Shown here one piece after another: positions 46,001-58,582 of a stretch of DNA of 64,000 nucleotides; positions within the stretch are counted from its first letter, which is position 1, and each line of letters opens with the position of its first letter. Location of the stretch: positions 238,364 through 302,363 of the forward strand of contig QAOA01007908.1 of NCBI GenBank assembly GCA_003255065.1. Reading direction: 5' to 3'. The position numbers were made by a program, and so were the translations under genes. The notes beneath the pieces were generated by a model, which searched no databases, had not been told where the DNA came from, and worked only from the letters and a program-made list of their open reading frames with translations. This DNA comes from Cercis canadensis. Taxonomy: Eukaryota > Streptophyta > Magnoliopsida > Fabales > Fabaceae.

Positions 46001-49000
46001 GTTGTAATTCCAATTAGATTGCATTGAGAAGGGAGAAGATGGGTGCATCTGCCCCGTTTTGGCGATATTCAGCTGCTTCTTACCCAGATCTTGAAGGAAC
46101 AATGCCTATTGATGCTCTTGTGGGTGTGACAAATAGGAATCCTATTGGTGAAAGTGATATAACTGTTGGAGTACGTTTTTCTCTCTCTGCTTTAAGGCCA
46201 CCTTTTCCATTATTTGATAACCTTTTTTCCCCCTTTCTGTGGGAATTCTTCTTGTTTATTTTGCATGGATGATATGAGATAGTGGTGGATCCAGAAAATC
46301 ATTAAGTGGGTAATATATATACATAGTACGGATTTAATTGAAGTTATGCTTGCATCAATATGTTTTTCTTTATATTCTATAGTGTTCTTTTGGCTGGTTT
46401 ATTTTGCTATTTTGCATGGATATAGTTGAGGTAGTGGTGGATCCAGAAAATTTCTGTAGGTAATATATATACATGGTAAGCATTTAATTGATTTTAAGAT
46501 TGTAGCAATATTTGGATTGCAAGGGAAAAAAAAAAACATAGGGAAAAGAACACCAAAAGAATAGCAGACTGCAATCCAAATATTGTTTACCATGTAAGGC
46601 AGTGAAAAACAAATATTGCAATGAGAATCGCAGTCATGTAAGGCAGTTTAAATTCTTAATGCCTAGGTGTCTTTCCTTGTTCATTTGACACTGAATCAAG
46701 TCAGGAAGAGAAAACTGACATGGGAGCCAGTGAGTTTTATCCTTCAGGTGCTATTGCCTTTTGGTTCTGAAATTCCATCCACTAGTCTAATTGGTTGGTC
46801 AAATGTTATAATTTAAATTTTTGTTGACCTTTGTAGAAGTATATTGGCATGTGTTTTATCATTGATTAAATTATGGGAAGAAAAGAGGGGGCGGGGGGAG
46901 AATGTAACTTTTTGAATTTACCTCGTATCAAATAAGGGCCATTGCCTCAACTCTAGCCCTTGATGTGAGGAGTGGGTACAACATAGCTACGATCAAATTG
47001 AATCATGTTGGATTTGGATCTTTGTTGTCTTAACAGCAATTTGTTCTGGTCTTGCAATTGATTAAATATCTGTGCCTGACTGAAAGAGAGCAAATCTGTA
47101 ACTATTACAAGAAAGTGCTAACAGTAACTTAATTCAACGCACAACCAGGGATACTTGGTGGGGGAGCCCTGACTCCCCCTTCATTAGTCCAGACAAAAAT
47201 CGTTCCTGAATCCTCTATTCAATACCTCCCCCCTCCTTCCAGGGAGCCCCGACTCCCCCTTCATTAGTCCAGACAAAAATCGTTCCTGAATCCTCTATTC
47301 AATCCCTCCCCCCTCCTTCCATCCCTGCTTTTTCAAATTTTGTTTATTATGATTTTTTATTTGAAGAAAACTATGACTTAAGATTTCAGCCCAGCCACTG
47401 ACTTAATTGCGCTTGTTTACATGCATGTTTGGTTTTTACTATCCCTATATAGAGCTGCTTTTATTGGATCATATATATTCTAAATAGTAAACTCAGACAT
47501 GTCTCTGACTTTTTTTTTTTTGAAATGCCTGCTTGTGTGAAGGGAGATGTTTATCCTATAGAGCCATCAGAGGGATTTACTGTCAATCAAGTCCTTGATG
47601 CTCACTGGGGTGTTCTCAATGATGAAGATGTAAGTTAAGTTTATCATTGCTTATTGTATTGTCCTTTACTGAATCCCTTTTTGTCTCCCTTTTATTCCTT
47701 GTAGATGTAATATCTAAGTCATCCACATTTGCAGCTTCTTGCAAGTGTTCTTTCACTTGATGTTTCCCTATAAAGTATAGTCCTGATTTTGATTTAAACA
47801 GTATTGACGTATCTGTTTGGTTTTTTGATTACACAATGGACTATGTTCATTGAGTTGTATAAATATTTCATTGCAATTTTATGACATTTCTCAAACTGGA
47901 AAACTAGTCTATCTAGGTTACACTCAACTTTGTTGACCATTTTTTACATGGAGTTGTTAATTTGAAAAAGTATGTAGCTGCTCCAGATTGTCTCAGCTTC
48001 AACCGCTCCACAGCATTCCTCAGCCATTTAAACTACTTTCAATTAGATTGATTGGCTGAGGATATATTTAATATGGCGTTTCCTGGTATCAAGGTTACAT
48101 ATTGTTCAATTCTTTGTTTTTGTTGTTTTAATTGGTTTAGGAGGATTTCCTATCCTCCTTTTCACTACTTACATTAATGAATTCTTCTTTTACCCAAAAA
48201 AAAGTGTTGCATTCTCAATGGAAGGATGAGAAATACCCTATAGTGATGACCTACCCTGAGCTTCTAACCACAAGCACTAGTGGTATCATTCTTTTGTTTC
48301 ATCACTGTAAGTTTGTTGTTATCAAGTCTTTTTGACTCAGCAAGCTTAGTATTTCACATACAATTCTTTGCTTGTGCAAGTCTGACTTGGTGGTAAAGAA
48401 GCTTGTGCAGTTTATGATGTCTAAAAATGAATTTTCAAAATGTGGAAGCTTAGTATTTCTGATTCAAATGAGTTTTCGTTACACTTAAAATTCATTGAGT
48501 CTTTCAGAAATCAAGTATTGAAGGTTTGGGCATAGTGGGAAAAATTGTGAGGCTTCTTTCAGATGTGGTTCGTAAATCTTTTCAACAGTGAAGTCATTGT
48601 GTAAATGATGTAGGGCAAAGAGTCTAGAATAAAATTTACCAAGTGGCAGAGAAAATCTGAGAGATGAACGGGTAGAAAAGAGAACCAAAATGCAGCCCAG
48701 GGTGGCTGGTTCTTCAGCCAAACAGGGCTGGCTTTTGGTTAAAACAACCAGGAAATGTAGAAGAAATTCTACTGAGATTAAAACTTCAGAGACTGTCTGA
48801 AAATAAGGATTACAAAAGCTTAAATAGACCTAATTACTTATCCTACAAGGATTAGGAATTCTAATTCTTTAAGGATTGACACCTCCTACTACTCCTAAGC
48901 CCATAAGGAAGGCATAAGCCAATAAAAACCATGACAAGAAAACTGCTAAAATAATTCAATAGTGTGAAATCACAAAATAACCTTGCTAATAATTTTTTTT

Positions 49001-50972
49001 ATAGCTCCTGCAAGATAAATTAGGAATTTCTGAAGCTTGGGCAGAGCTCAACATGTGTTAATTCAATTTTTTTGTGCATTAGCATGTAATATTTGTGACT
49101 TTACTGAATGACATGCATTTTTACTGATGTGTTGATGCTTTCAGACTAGTGGAATTCGATCACACACTTTATCCATGCTTGTGAATGACTCTCCTGGAGT
49201 TCTCAACATTGTTACGGGGGTTTTCGCTCGGAGGGGCTATAACATTCAGGTTTGCTTCATTGGTGATTGTCTCTCGCTTTAACATTGCATACATATATCT
49301 CTAGCCATTTTGGTTTTTATGTTTTCTCATATGCTTATACTGTCCTTTCATTATTTCCAGAGTTTAGCTGTAGGACATGCAGAAGTTGAGGGACTTTCTC
49401 GAATTACAACTGTGGTTCCTGGCACAGATGAATCAATTAGCAAGTTGGTGCAGCAACTTTATAAGCTAGTAGATTTGCATGAGGTTAAAATTCTCAACTA
49501 TCAAAAAGAATGCATCACATTTTATAAATAGTATGCTTTGAGCTTTATGTGTTGAGCATCAATAGTAGTGCTTTGAGTGTGAGTCGTTTGCATTGTCCAA
49601 GTAGACACAGAACTAGATATTTCCGTTGGAAGAAACCTGTTGGGATTTTCAAAATCACCTGTTGCATAACAAAATTGATAGCTGCAGTATTAAATGTCTA
49701 GGTGGATTCTATATCTACTGACTGAATAGGGGTAAGAAAAAGTATCTTGAAACGTTTGTGTCACACTGCAATGAGTGCTTTAAATCTCTTTATTGAAGTT
49801 TAAATCTTAATCAGGCTGTCTCTCAAGCTTCTTCCTTGTTTTGGCATCTTTAGGATTTAAGTGCCATATTAATTCGAGATTGTGCATAAACATTTTATCA
49901 TTGTTTTCTATTCTATATATCACCTGCTTTTTGGTTGTGGGAATAATCTACCTGGTGGTTTGGGAGAATTTCTGGGTATATTTGCTGATTGATCCCAATC
50001 AAATGGCTGAAATTTCTTCAGGTTCGTGATATCACCCACTTGCCATTTGCTGAGCGAGAATTGATGTTAATAAAAATTGCTGTAAATGCTGCTGCTCGAC
50101 GTGATGTCCTTGATGTTGCCAGCATTTTTAGGGCTAAAGCTGTTGATGTATCCGATCACACAATAACCCTTGAGGTGAATCAGTGTCGACTTTTCAATCA
50201 AGTGTTCTGTTGCAAGTAGTTATTGATTTGTGCTGTAAAGTGTAAACCTTTATGTTGACTTCTGAATCCTGCCCCCTTTTTCTTTTTCCTGGTTTCTTTT
50301 AGAATAACCTTTGGAACTAACTGATGTGCCCTTATCATCTTCAGCTTACTGGAGATCTGGACAAGATGGTTGCGTTGCAGAGATTGTTAGAACCATATGG
50401 CATTTGTGAGGTTTGTCCTATAAATCTTCACTTACATGGTAGATATTCTTGTTTAGATAATTGACTTGTTGAAGTACCTGTACTCCCCATATTTCCAGAG
50501 TCATATTTGAGACTTGGCTTCCCTAAATGAAATCGTCTATGCCATAAAAGATGGTTCACTTAGTTGCTCATGTTTTCCTGTAAGGCTTTCCTTTTTTTTT
50601 TTCATCCGAGTCAAAATACTCCTATTGTAGAAAAGAAAAACTCGTGTGATGCAGAAATTTCTAGTCTTGGCTAAGCCATTAAGATGTTATTGTTCTTTAT
50701 GTTCATTAGGCGAATGATAAGAGGATAAATTAAAGGGAAAGAGTAAAAATGAGCAATATATCCAGACATGCGTACATGATAGCTAGTCACTCTTCCCTCA
50801 TTTTTGTCTACCTAGCACGCTTATTTTTATTGCACCATCATGCAATGAACCAAGTTAATCCAGTAAATGTTTCTTCTATTGTTTGAAGGTGGCACGAACG
50901 GGGCGCATAGCACTGGTCCGTGAGTCAGGTGTAGACTCCAGGTACCTTCGTGGTTATTCTTTTCCATTGTAA
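43040..50972 (+). CDS. Acetolactate synthase small (regulatory) subunit, plastid
   Basis: Twelve exons: 43040-43263, 43818-44031, 44164-44247, 44395-44463, 45736-45819, 46018-46170, 47543-47629, 49145-49249, 49361-49483, 50022-50174, 50345-50410 and 50889-50972. In frame, 481 aa. This subunit activates the catalytic subunit and confers feedback inhibition by branched-chain amino acids at the first shared step of their synthesis in plastids. The first 74 residues form a Ser/Lys-rich transit peptide. Two homologous halves follow, each opening with an ACT domain: [20 protein letters not shown] with [14 protein letters not shown], and [20 protein letters not shown] with [14 protein letters not shown]. 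Each is followed by a conserved C-terminal block ([10 protein letters not shown]..., [30 protein letters not shown] and [10 protein letters not shown]). The C-terminus is [12 protein letters not shown]. The ATG at 43040 is the first in frame. Intron 7 holds a solo-LTR-like fossil and intron 6 an 80-bp tandem repeat. The gene looks intact. Confidence 0.96.
46250..46610. repeat. Diverged direct duplication and small inverted repeat in ALS intron 6
   Basis: TTTTGCATGGATgatat... followed by AGTGGTGGATCCAGAAAAT occurs near 46260 and again near 46420, each continuing into GTAATATATATACAT. Further on, CAATATTTGGATTGCA (about 46508) has an inverted partner near 46570. GTGGTGGATCC resembles the ends of some hAT-type MITEs, so this may be a decayed element pair. 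Confidence 0.5.
47162..47321. repeat. 80-bp unit repeated twice in tandem
   Basis: Units 47162-47241 and 47242-47321 start GGGAGCCC and end CCTCCTTCCA, with about two mismatches. They lie in ALS intron 6 in a pyrimidine-rich context. Confidence 0.85.
48606..49025 (-). mobile_element. Solo LTR-like fossil, copy 2 (ALS intron 7)
   Basis: Inverted relative to the copy at 37144-37593 and clearly the same family. Shared words read on the minus strand include ATGCCTTCCTTATGGGCTTA and GAAGAACCAGCCACCCTGGG, along its whole length. The plus-strand left end is TGATGTAGGGC and the right end GCTCCTGCA. A 5-bp duplication is not clear. No internal region is present. Confidence 0.6.
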
Positions 50973-51377
50973 TATAGGCACCTGGTCGAAGCGTCTGGGA
51001 AAGGTGAGGGATGCCAAACTTTGGGTGGTAGAGCCTTGTGCTTTCTCTTTTGCGTGATGAATAGTATTTTTGCTGTCCAAACTATAATGTAGAGCCTCTG
51101 AAATAGTAACTAAGATAGGATTGGGATGACCACATTTGAGATAAAAGGAAGAAATTATTTTTCCCCTTTCTGTGTTTCCCACATTTTGCAATCCATTTGA
51201 AGTTACGAATTGTTGAAGAAATCACTGAAGGACCAAAAATAAATAAAGTTTAGGCTCACTTAACAACCAAAAAAATTTCTTTCCAAATCGAAATTATTTT
51301 CCTTGTTATTTAAATAAGGAAGGACTTTTTTCGGGCGAAATAAAAAAATGTCTCCTGGATGGAATCATGGAATCGCC
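50973..51377. other. ALS 3' flank
   Basis: Presumed 3' UTR and downstream sequence. No gene is supported; the minus-strand frame across 50925-51191 is a shadow of the last ALS exon. Confidence 0.5.
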
Positions 51378-51512
51378 CTATTTGAACCAGATGCAGTGTG
51401 GGATTGCCTGCGCAGCGTTCACGTACATATCCGATTCCATGGGGAAGCTAGAGACGTAGTCCTTCAATATCACCTGCTTGTTCCTCACTTCTTCACAGCC
51501 ACTACTCGCCAT
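51378..51512 (-). pseudogene. Orphan first exon of an NADP-dependent alkenal/double-bond reductase
   Basis: From an ATG at 51512-51510 the minus strand reads MASSGCEEVRNKQVILKDYV then SSFPMESDMYV, the unmistakable start of plant 2-alkenal reductases (EVRNKQVILKDYV.GFPKESDMY). These medium-chain reductases use NADPH to saturate the alpha,beta double bond of reactive alkenals. After MYV the sequence (NAAQAIPHCIWFK, stop) no longer matches the expected TTSTIKLKVPEG, and no further exon is seen within the next several hundred bases in the reading direction. It is a truncated gene copy, possibly broken at an exon edge. Confidence 0.75.
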
Positions 51513-52507
51513 TTCTCTCCTCTCTTATACTCACAAATACAATCACAAACTACAAATCCAAATCCTCTTGCTATTGCAATTTTGCTGCTGCCCCGCAAAA
51601 ATATCTCTGTACCAGCTAGATCTTTTTCTTTTTATTGGTTTGATTGAACCAGCTAGATCACACTAATGGACCTTGTAGCTCGGTTGTGCCTAATCTAGTC
51701 GATGGTGATTCTCCATTATGCTTTAGGGTCTTTCCTTCCAGCGACAAAAAGAAAAAATAATACATAGCAATAATTTTTGGTCCAGTGGTTAAAAAACCTA
51801 CCGATTTTTGTACTGTCTCATAGTGAAGGTCTGACGAATGCGCTATTCTCAATTTTGAGAAGAGAATTGAGTGTAAGTGTTGAACGAACTCTTCATAAAA
51901 CCCTCAATAATAAAAGAATTGCTATGATTTTTTTTTTGAGTTTATTTCCCCTTAAGTTTCAGAACTTGGAAAAAAGAAAGAATAAAATGTGTTGAAAGGA
52001 TTTGCTTTCTAAGCCAGTGATTGTCATTTCATGAAAAATTACTAAAATATTTTTTGATGTTATGTAGTTATACTGTTTATATATAGTTAATTCATTTATA
52101 TTTGAATATGATAATTACTTATATAAATAGAATAATTATATAAAATTAATGAATATTTTAATTATTTTTTATAGTGTAACAGATACCTGCTCAAAAATTT
52201 CATTCTTTCTACCCTTTATGGTATTTTCTTTTGAATTTTACAACCTATAAAATAGTTCTTTTTTATTTATTTATTAAAATACATAAATTACATCACACAT
52301 ATATTATGATTTATCCAAGCTTTCACAGCGTGGGCTTTTCTTGTTGAGTTGTCAGAATACTAGGTATAGATCCAAGAAACAATCAGCCATCTATTTTTAA
52401 GGAAAATCAATTACACATATAAAATTTCATCCCCTACACTGTTAGTTTTTCTGTTAAACGCATAATAAAAAGGTAATTTCACTTTTTAAAAAAATCTTTG
52501 TTGTGAT
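51513..52507. other. AT-rich spacer
   Basis: No gene is supported. The first 150 bp may be the former leader of the reductase fragment. AT-rich words dominate 52030-52300. Confidence 0.5.
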
Positions 52508-53146
52508 TAGGGGTGTTCATGGTGGGGGTGGGGTTGGTTTGGGTTTAGCGTCAATCAAAACTTAACTCAAGAATTTTTTTATACTCCACAACCTAAACTA
52601 AAAGACTTACAATCTAACCAAACTAAACTATGAAAATAGTTTGAATTGAGTTTTTTTTTTTATTTGAAACAAAATTATGTACCAAAATACATTTTACAAA
52701 GAGTAAATAAAGTTTTTCAAAGCTTTTGTCAAATAAATTTAGGAGTTTGCATAAGGAATGACAAAAGGGGAGGTAACAGAGACATGTGAGAAGATATAAG
52801 AGTTTTGGATGTGAAATTTATTAAGATAGACTAAAATCACAAAATAAAAATTAAAAAAAGAGATGATAATTTGAATAGTTTCAAATTCTAATTTTATGGT
52901 GATATATTTTATATTTTATATATTTATAATATATTTATTTAAAATTTTTTTAATAAATAACGATGTTAGATTGAACTAAATTGATTTATTATTTTTGCTA
53001 ACTCAAACCCAACTTAACATAATCCAATATTTATTAAAAAATTCTAACCCAACCTAACTCATTTAAAAATTTAAACTAAACCAATCTATCGGTTTAGTTT
53101 GGGTTACTCGATTTGGTCAAATTGATTTGTGTTTTGAACCGCCCTA
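52508..53146. mobile_element. hAT-like MITE with TAGGG termini
   Basis: The left end TAGGGGTGTTCATGG and the right end, reverse-complemented, TAGGGCGGTTCAAAA are imperfect inverted repeats. Both subterminal zones carry GGTTTGGGTT/AACCCAA-type words. GTGATTA occurs at both borders but shifted, so the target duplication is not clean. No coding sequence. Confidence 0.55.
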
Positions 53147-53420
53147 GTGATTACCAATTAATTCATGATCATTCAAGTTCCACCATTAGACATAAGTAAT
53201 TATACTTCTAAATTTAGTTTATATTTTTTAATTAAATTATAACATAAATTTAATTACAGTTTTAATCTCTTATTTTAACAAAACAAATAATTTAGTCTCC
53301 TATTTTAAAAGATTAATTTTTTTAGTCTTTCTATTTTCACAAAATCAACAATTTTATTCTTCTTCTTAACTTTAGCTAACGTTGCAATAAAAAAATTAGT
53401 TTTTTCATTCTCAATCTTTC

Positions 53421-53726
53421 TATTATAGACTAATTCTGAAGTAGGTACACAAAGAACATGAAAGAAAGGATAGGAGAATAATAGAGAGAGAAAACATAAA
53501 AACTCTTATTAATAGGTTCAATGTGCTATTTGGTGTAGTCTCTTCCTCTATATAGGATGACACAGACGTATAAGGGCTAGCCTTTTAACAGCTAAGCTAA
53601 TAACTACAATAACTGTCTATCAGTTATTGGTAACTAATTCTTAAACAAAATATAACCGAATACAAAATACAACAGAATACAAGTATGGTAAGTTGACGTG
53701 GCAAGTTGCTAATTTGTCATGTAATA
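53421..53726 (-). repeat. 3' LTR of the chromovirus fossil
   Basis: 306 bp, homologous along its length to 57796-58090. Shared words include GACAGCTAAGCTAATAACTA-like and CTATCAGTTATTGG blocks. Confidence 0.9.
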
Positions 53727-56700
53727 GTACTCCCCCCTTTTGAAACCCTTGCCTCAAGGGAAGGTATTGAACTGAGGGAATTGAAGCTGTAGTTCTTACA
53801 AATACTCCCAAGTGGCATCTGCTGGTTCTGAATCAGACCAGTGTACCAACACTTGAGCAACAAGCTTGTTATGAAGCTTAACAAGTTTGCGGTCTAGGAT
53901 TGCTTTTGGGGTCTTGGCTGGTGGGGTTGGATCAAAGAGGGTGTTTGAGATTGTAGGTTATGGTACTTGAGAACCAACATATTGCTTAAGGAGAGAGACA
54001 TGAAAAACTGGGTGAATGGTGCAAGTTGGTGGTAGGAATAATTTGTAGGCTATGGTGCCAATTCTCTGGAAAATTTGAAAAGGTCTAAAATAGAGGGAAG
54101 AGAGCTTATGGTGAGGGGTCCCCTTGGCTGTTTTCTGCTTATAGGGTTTAAGCTTGACATAGACTCAGTCACCCATAGAAAATACTCTGTCAATCTTATG
54201 TGCATTGGCTTGTTGTTGCATTCTTTGTTGAGCCCTTTATAGCTGCGACTGAATTTGCTTAAATGCTAATTCTCTAGCTTGTAAGCTGCGATCAACAGAT
54301 GTCTCTGTGCAATCTCCCGAAAAATAAGGGATGTGAGGTGGTGGTTCGTAGCCATATAAAATAGTAAATGGAGTTGCCTTGATGGTTGTGTGATATGATG
54401 TATTATACCAACATTTCTACTAATGTGAGAAAGGTAGCCTATGATTTAGAATTTTCTCCACAAAAGCATATGAGATATGTTTCTAGATAGTGGTTGACTA
54501 CCTCTGATTGTCCATCTGATTGAGGATGGTAGGCAGTAGAAAGATTAAGCTGTACTCCTTGGGTAGAGAATAAAATCTTCCAAAAATGACTCACAAAGAC
54601 CTTGTCTCGATCACTAACTATGATTTTAGGGAAACCATGAAGCTTCTGGCAACAGTAAATGAATGAGCCAAGGGAATGAAATGAGCATATTTTGAGAACC
54701 TATCAATCACTACATAGATAACAGATTTTCCATGACATGGTGAAAGTGCCTCAATGAAGTCTATGGTGATGTCATGCCAAAGACGTCTGGGCAATGGTAG
54801 AGGTTGTACAAGTCCAAGATAAGCAGCAAGATCTGGTTTATTACGTTGGCAAGTGAGGCATTTCCTCACAAATTCTCTGATTGCTTTGCTCATACCCTTC
54901 CAATAGAAGGCAATGTTGAGCCTTTTAAGTGTAACTTGGGTCCCAGAATGTCCGGCAAGAGGATTGTCATGAAAAAGCTATAGTAAAAGCTCCCTTAATG
55001 CAGGATCATTACCCACCACAACCTTTCCTTTTCGTTTGAGCATGCCTTGTGCCCATGTGTAGTGTGGATGTGAGAGAGACTTGGTTTGAACTTACTTAAT
55101 CAAGGAATGTATGTTGGCATATGAGGCATAGGAAGCTTGTACCTTCAGTAGGAGGTTAGAATCTATTGAACTAATAGGCATAAGAAAAAGCTTAGAACTG
55201 TGCATTCGAGATGAAGCATCGGCAACCTTGTTATCAGCTCCCTTTTTATAAATGATATCAAAATCATAGCCTAGAAGCTTTGTTAACCATGTATACTGTA
55301 AGGGTGTAGTAATTCTTTGTTCGAGAAGATATTTAAGGTTGAGATTATTAGTCTTAATAATGAAATGTCTATAGGCCAACTAATAGTGTCATTTTTCAAC
55401 AGCAAACAATATGGCTATAAGCTCCCTTTCATAAGCTGAAGATAAGACATGTTTATTAGAGAGAGGTTGGCTGATATAGGCAATAGGGTGACATTCTTGC
55501 ATAAGTACAGCACCAATTCCCTCAGCTGAAGCATATGTTTCAATAGTAAATATCTTTAAAAAATTCAGTAAAGCCAATACAAGTGGAAAGGATAGAATCT
55601 GTTTCAACCTTTAGAATGCCTTGTCAGCCATTGCATTTTACTTGAAATTCCCTTTTTTAAGTAGCTCGTGTAAGGGTTTATAGATACCACCAAATCCTTG
55701 TACAAATCGCTTGTAATACCCAACTAATCCAAGGAACCCTCTCAGTTGTTTGACATTTATAGGTGTTGGCCAAGACTAAATGACCTCCACCTTCTTTGGA
55801 TCTGTTGACACTCCTTCAATAGATATGAAATGCCCTAGATACTCCACATTTGCACTCCCAAATGCATATTTACTCTTTTTTGTAAACAAGGTGTGTTGTC
55901 TAAGGAAAGACAAAACAATTTGTAAGTGGTCTAAGTGTGTTTGCCAATCAACATTATACACCAGAATATCATCAAAAAAATACAAGCACAAACTTCCTCA
56001 TAGTGCCCTTAATGGGTTTTAAATGTCGTCTTCTCTATGTCTTCTGTGTACATATGGATTTCCCAATAACCAGACCGGAGATTTAATTTAGAGAACACAG
56101 TTGCTCCACATAATTCATCTAGCAAATCTTTTACTAATGGAACAGGGAATTTATCCTTTACTATGTGTTTATTTAGCTCTCTATAATCAATGCACATGCG
56201 CCACATGTTGTCTTTTTTTTTTTTTTACTAAAATTACTAGAGAGGAATAAGGGCTAGTACTTGTTCTAATCACCCCATTGTCAAGCATTTATGTAATGAG
56301 CTTTTCAATTATGTCTTTTCTGAAATGCAAGATACCGTTTGCTATTCACTGAGTTAGTACCTTCTTTAAGAACAATCCTATGGTCATGTGTATGGGATGG
56401 AGGCAATTCTTTAGGCTCAACAAAGACATCCTAAAATTCATGTAATAATTCAGCCAGGGAAGCATGATGTACCTCACTTATGGCAGTTTGGTAGCAAACT
56501 GAAAAGAACCCAGCAATTGTCGCGTCTATCATGTTGACTTCCAGATTGTGTAGCTGCAACATAGTAACTTGAGACTGATTGTTAAGGAGTTTAACCAGTT
56601 TCTTGTCACATATAGTGCTCAGTTTTCCTTTTTGTTTGCCAACCAACACCATTTCCTTGCCCTTATATGTGAAGGACATTTTAAGTTTCCCAAAATCAAA

Positions 56701-57795
56701 AGTGACCAAACCCAAGGTTGACAATAATTGGATTTTTAGTACCATGTCACATCCCCCCATTTCCAACAAAATTATATCAGCAATAAAATGCTCTCCCTTC
56801 ATATTCCAAGAAAAATTTCTACAAATAGCTGAGGTGCTCATCTTCCTTCCATCTGCTACACTAACCAGCATGCTAGGTAGTGTTTTAGCTTCACAACCAA
56901 GATTCTTTGCAGTTGAGAGGTCCAAAAAATTGTGTGTACTACCAAAGTCAATCAATATGCTAATTGGCTTATTTTTTATATATCCTTCTACTCGTAATGT
57001 TTGGTAACTGGGTACACCCGTCAATGCATATACAGAGATTGAGGGATAATCTTCTTCCATAACTTCATTACTCACTGTGGCTTCTTGCTGTTCTAACTCC
57101 CTTTCACTTTCTAATAGGAATTTCAATTTCACTCTTGAGATCGGAGAGGAAAATGCTCAGGGCTTGATACTCTGTTAGCTCGACTTGTGTAAGAATATCA
57201 TTAAATTTGCCTCTGTACTTTTTTATTGAACCCATTTGCTTCAAATTAATCAACTGTCAGTGGGTCAACAAAGAGACTTTCATCAAACCGCAATCTAATG
57301 GCTTTAGTAAACGATTCCCAAAACAAGAAACTTTCTTCCCCATTCTCCTGAAGAATCCCTTGATACCATTTGATAGCTAACCCTTCCAAGTGCATGGCAG
57401 CCATGGTTGCTCTTCGTTCCTTGGGTCTTTGATCCAGTATGAAGAATCTTTCACATTTATATAGTCATGCTTGTACATCTTCACCCTAGGAAATTCAATC
57501 CTCGAACACCTGGTAGGCATATAGTCAGAACCCTCTTGTCGAACCTCTGCCAACGAACCTTCCATGGTGGCAGCAGACCCATTCATGCATTCTTGGTTCT
57601 TGCTAATTGCTAATTCTGTAGGTAAACTCCATTGATGAGCTCTCTCAGTTCTTCGTTGGCTCTGGTTTGCTTCTCTTCGAATTCCTTGAGCAATCGGTCT
57701 TGCCGCTCTTCACTATCTCTCACCATTGATTTCAGGGACTCTTCAAATTTCTCCCACTGCTTAGCCATGATCGAAAATCAGTGCTCTGATACCAA

Positions 57796-58090
57796 TGTTA
57801 TAGACTAATTCTGAATTAGGTACACATAAAAAATGAAAAAAAGATAGAAGAAGAATAGAGAGAGAAAACATAGAAACTCTTATTAACATGTTCAATGTGC
57901 TATCTAGTGTAGTCTCTTCCTTTACATAGGATGACACATACGTATAAGGGCTAACCCTTTGACAGCTAAGCTAATAACTACAATATCTATCTATCAGTTA
58001 TTGGCAACTAATTCCTAAAATGAATATAACCGAATACAAAATACAAGTACGGTAAGCTGACGTGGCAAGTTGTTGATCTGTCATGTAACA
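57796..58090 (-). repeat. 5' LTR of the chromovirus fossil
   Basis: 295 bp with TGTTA...TAACA ends, adjoining the tRNA-Met-type primer site on its inner side. Confidence 0.9.
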
Positions 58091-58582
58091 CTTTCTTTCA
58101 CTTCTCTTCCCCTCTCTCACTCAGCTTCTTCCTCCTGTTTCTCCCCTTGAGAATTTTCTTCATTTTTAACACTGATTGGCACTAGCTCTTGACTCTATCT
58201 TCTTTTCTCCGTATCTACTCTCAGTCCTTCAAGCACAGCACCCAATACTTTCTCTACAAAAAATAATAAATAAAAATTCCGAACCAGCAAAACAGGGAGA
58301 CTCACCAACGAAACACCAAAGAATTCAGTTCCTAGTTAGCTATATATCTTCTTTTTCTCTTCTTGTTTCACGGTGCTCAAAGAAAGTTCCTCCTTTAATT
58401 CTCTAACGCTTCCTTCTGCTTAACCCCACTTCAACTCCCAAGCAAATATTTGGTGAACAGAACTAATTGTTGTAGTTGGTCACCATCTCCCTTTTGTTCC
58501 TTGCTTTCTTTCTCTCTCTCTATGTTCTTTTTCTACACCATGAGTTCGTAGTTGCCAATATGTTGCATCATCTCAAGGAATC

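Larger units (their letters stand above)
53421..58090 (-). mobile_element. Ty3/gypsy chromovirus-type LTR retrotransposon fossil
   Basis: The 4670-bp element lies in minus orientation. LTRs are at 57796-58090 (5') and 53421-53726 (3'), with a perfect 5-bp target duplication, CTTTC, at 53416-53420 and 58091-58095. Inside the 5' LTR is a TGGTATCAGAGC tRNA-Met primer site; before the 3' LTR is a purine tract. Parts in minus-strand order: gag-like remnant (about 57760-57150), aspartic protease (about 57130-56430), reverse transcriptase with an FFDDILVY motif (about 56220-55640), RNase H (about 55610-55090), integrase (about 54900-54100), and a chromodomain-like tail (about 54000-53730). The protease-RT-RNase H-integrase order defines Ty3/gypsy. 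It is broken, with roughly ten or more disruptions. The LTRs differ at about 10% of positions by eye, suggesting an insertion some millions of years old. Confidence 0.9.

Noticed and set aside
51348-51647. 99-codon plus frame
   Set aside because: Antisense to the alkenal reductase exon, which has clear family motifs on the minus strand.
52500-53155. Clean 8-bp target duplication for the TAGGG-ended MITE
   Set aside because: GTGATTA appears at both borders but out of register with the inverted ends, so it is reported only as hAT-like.
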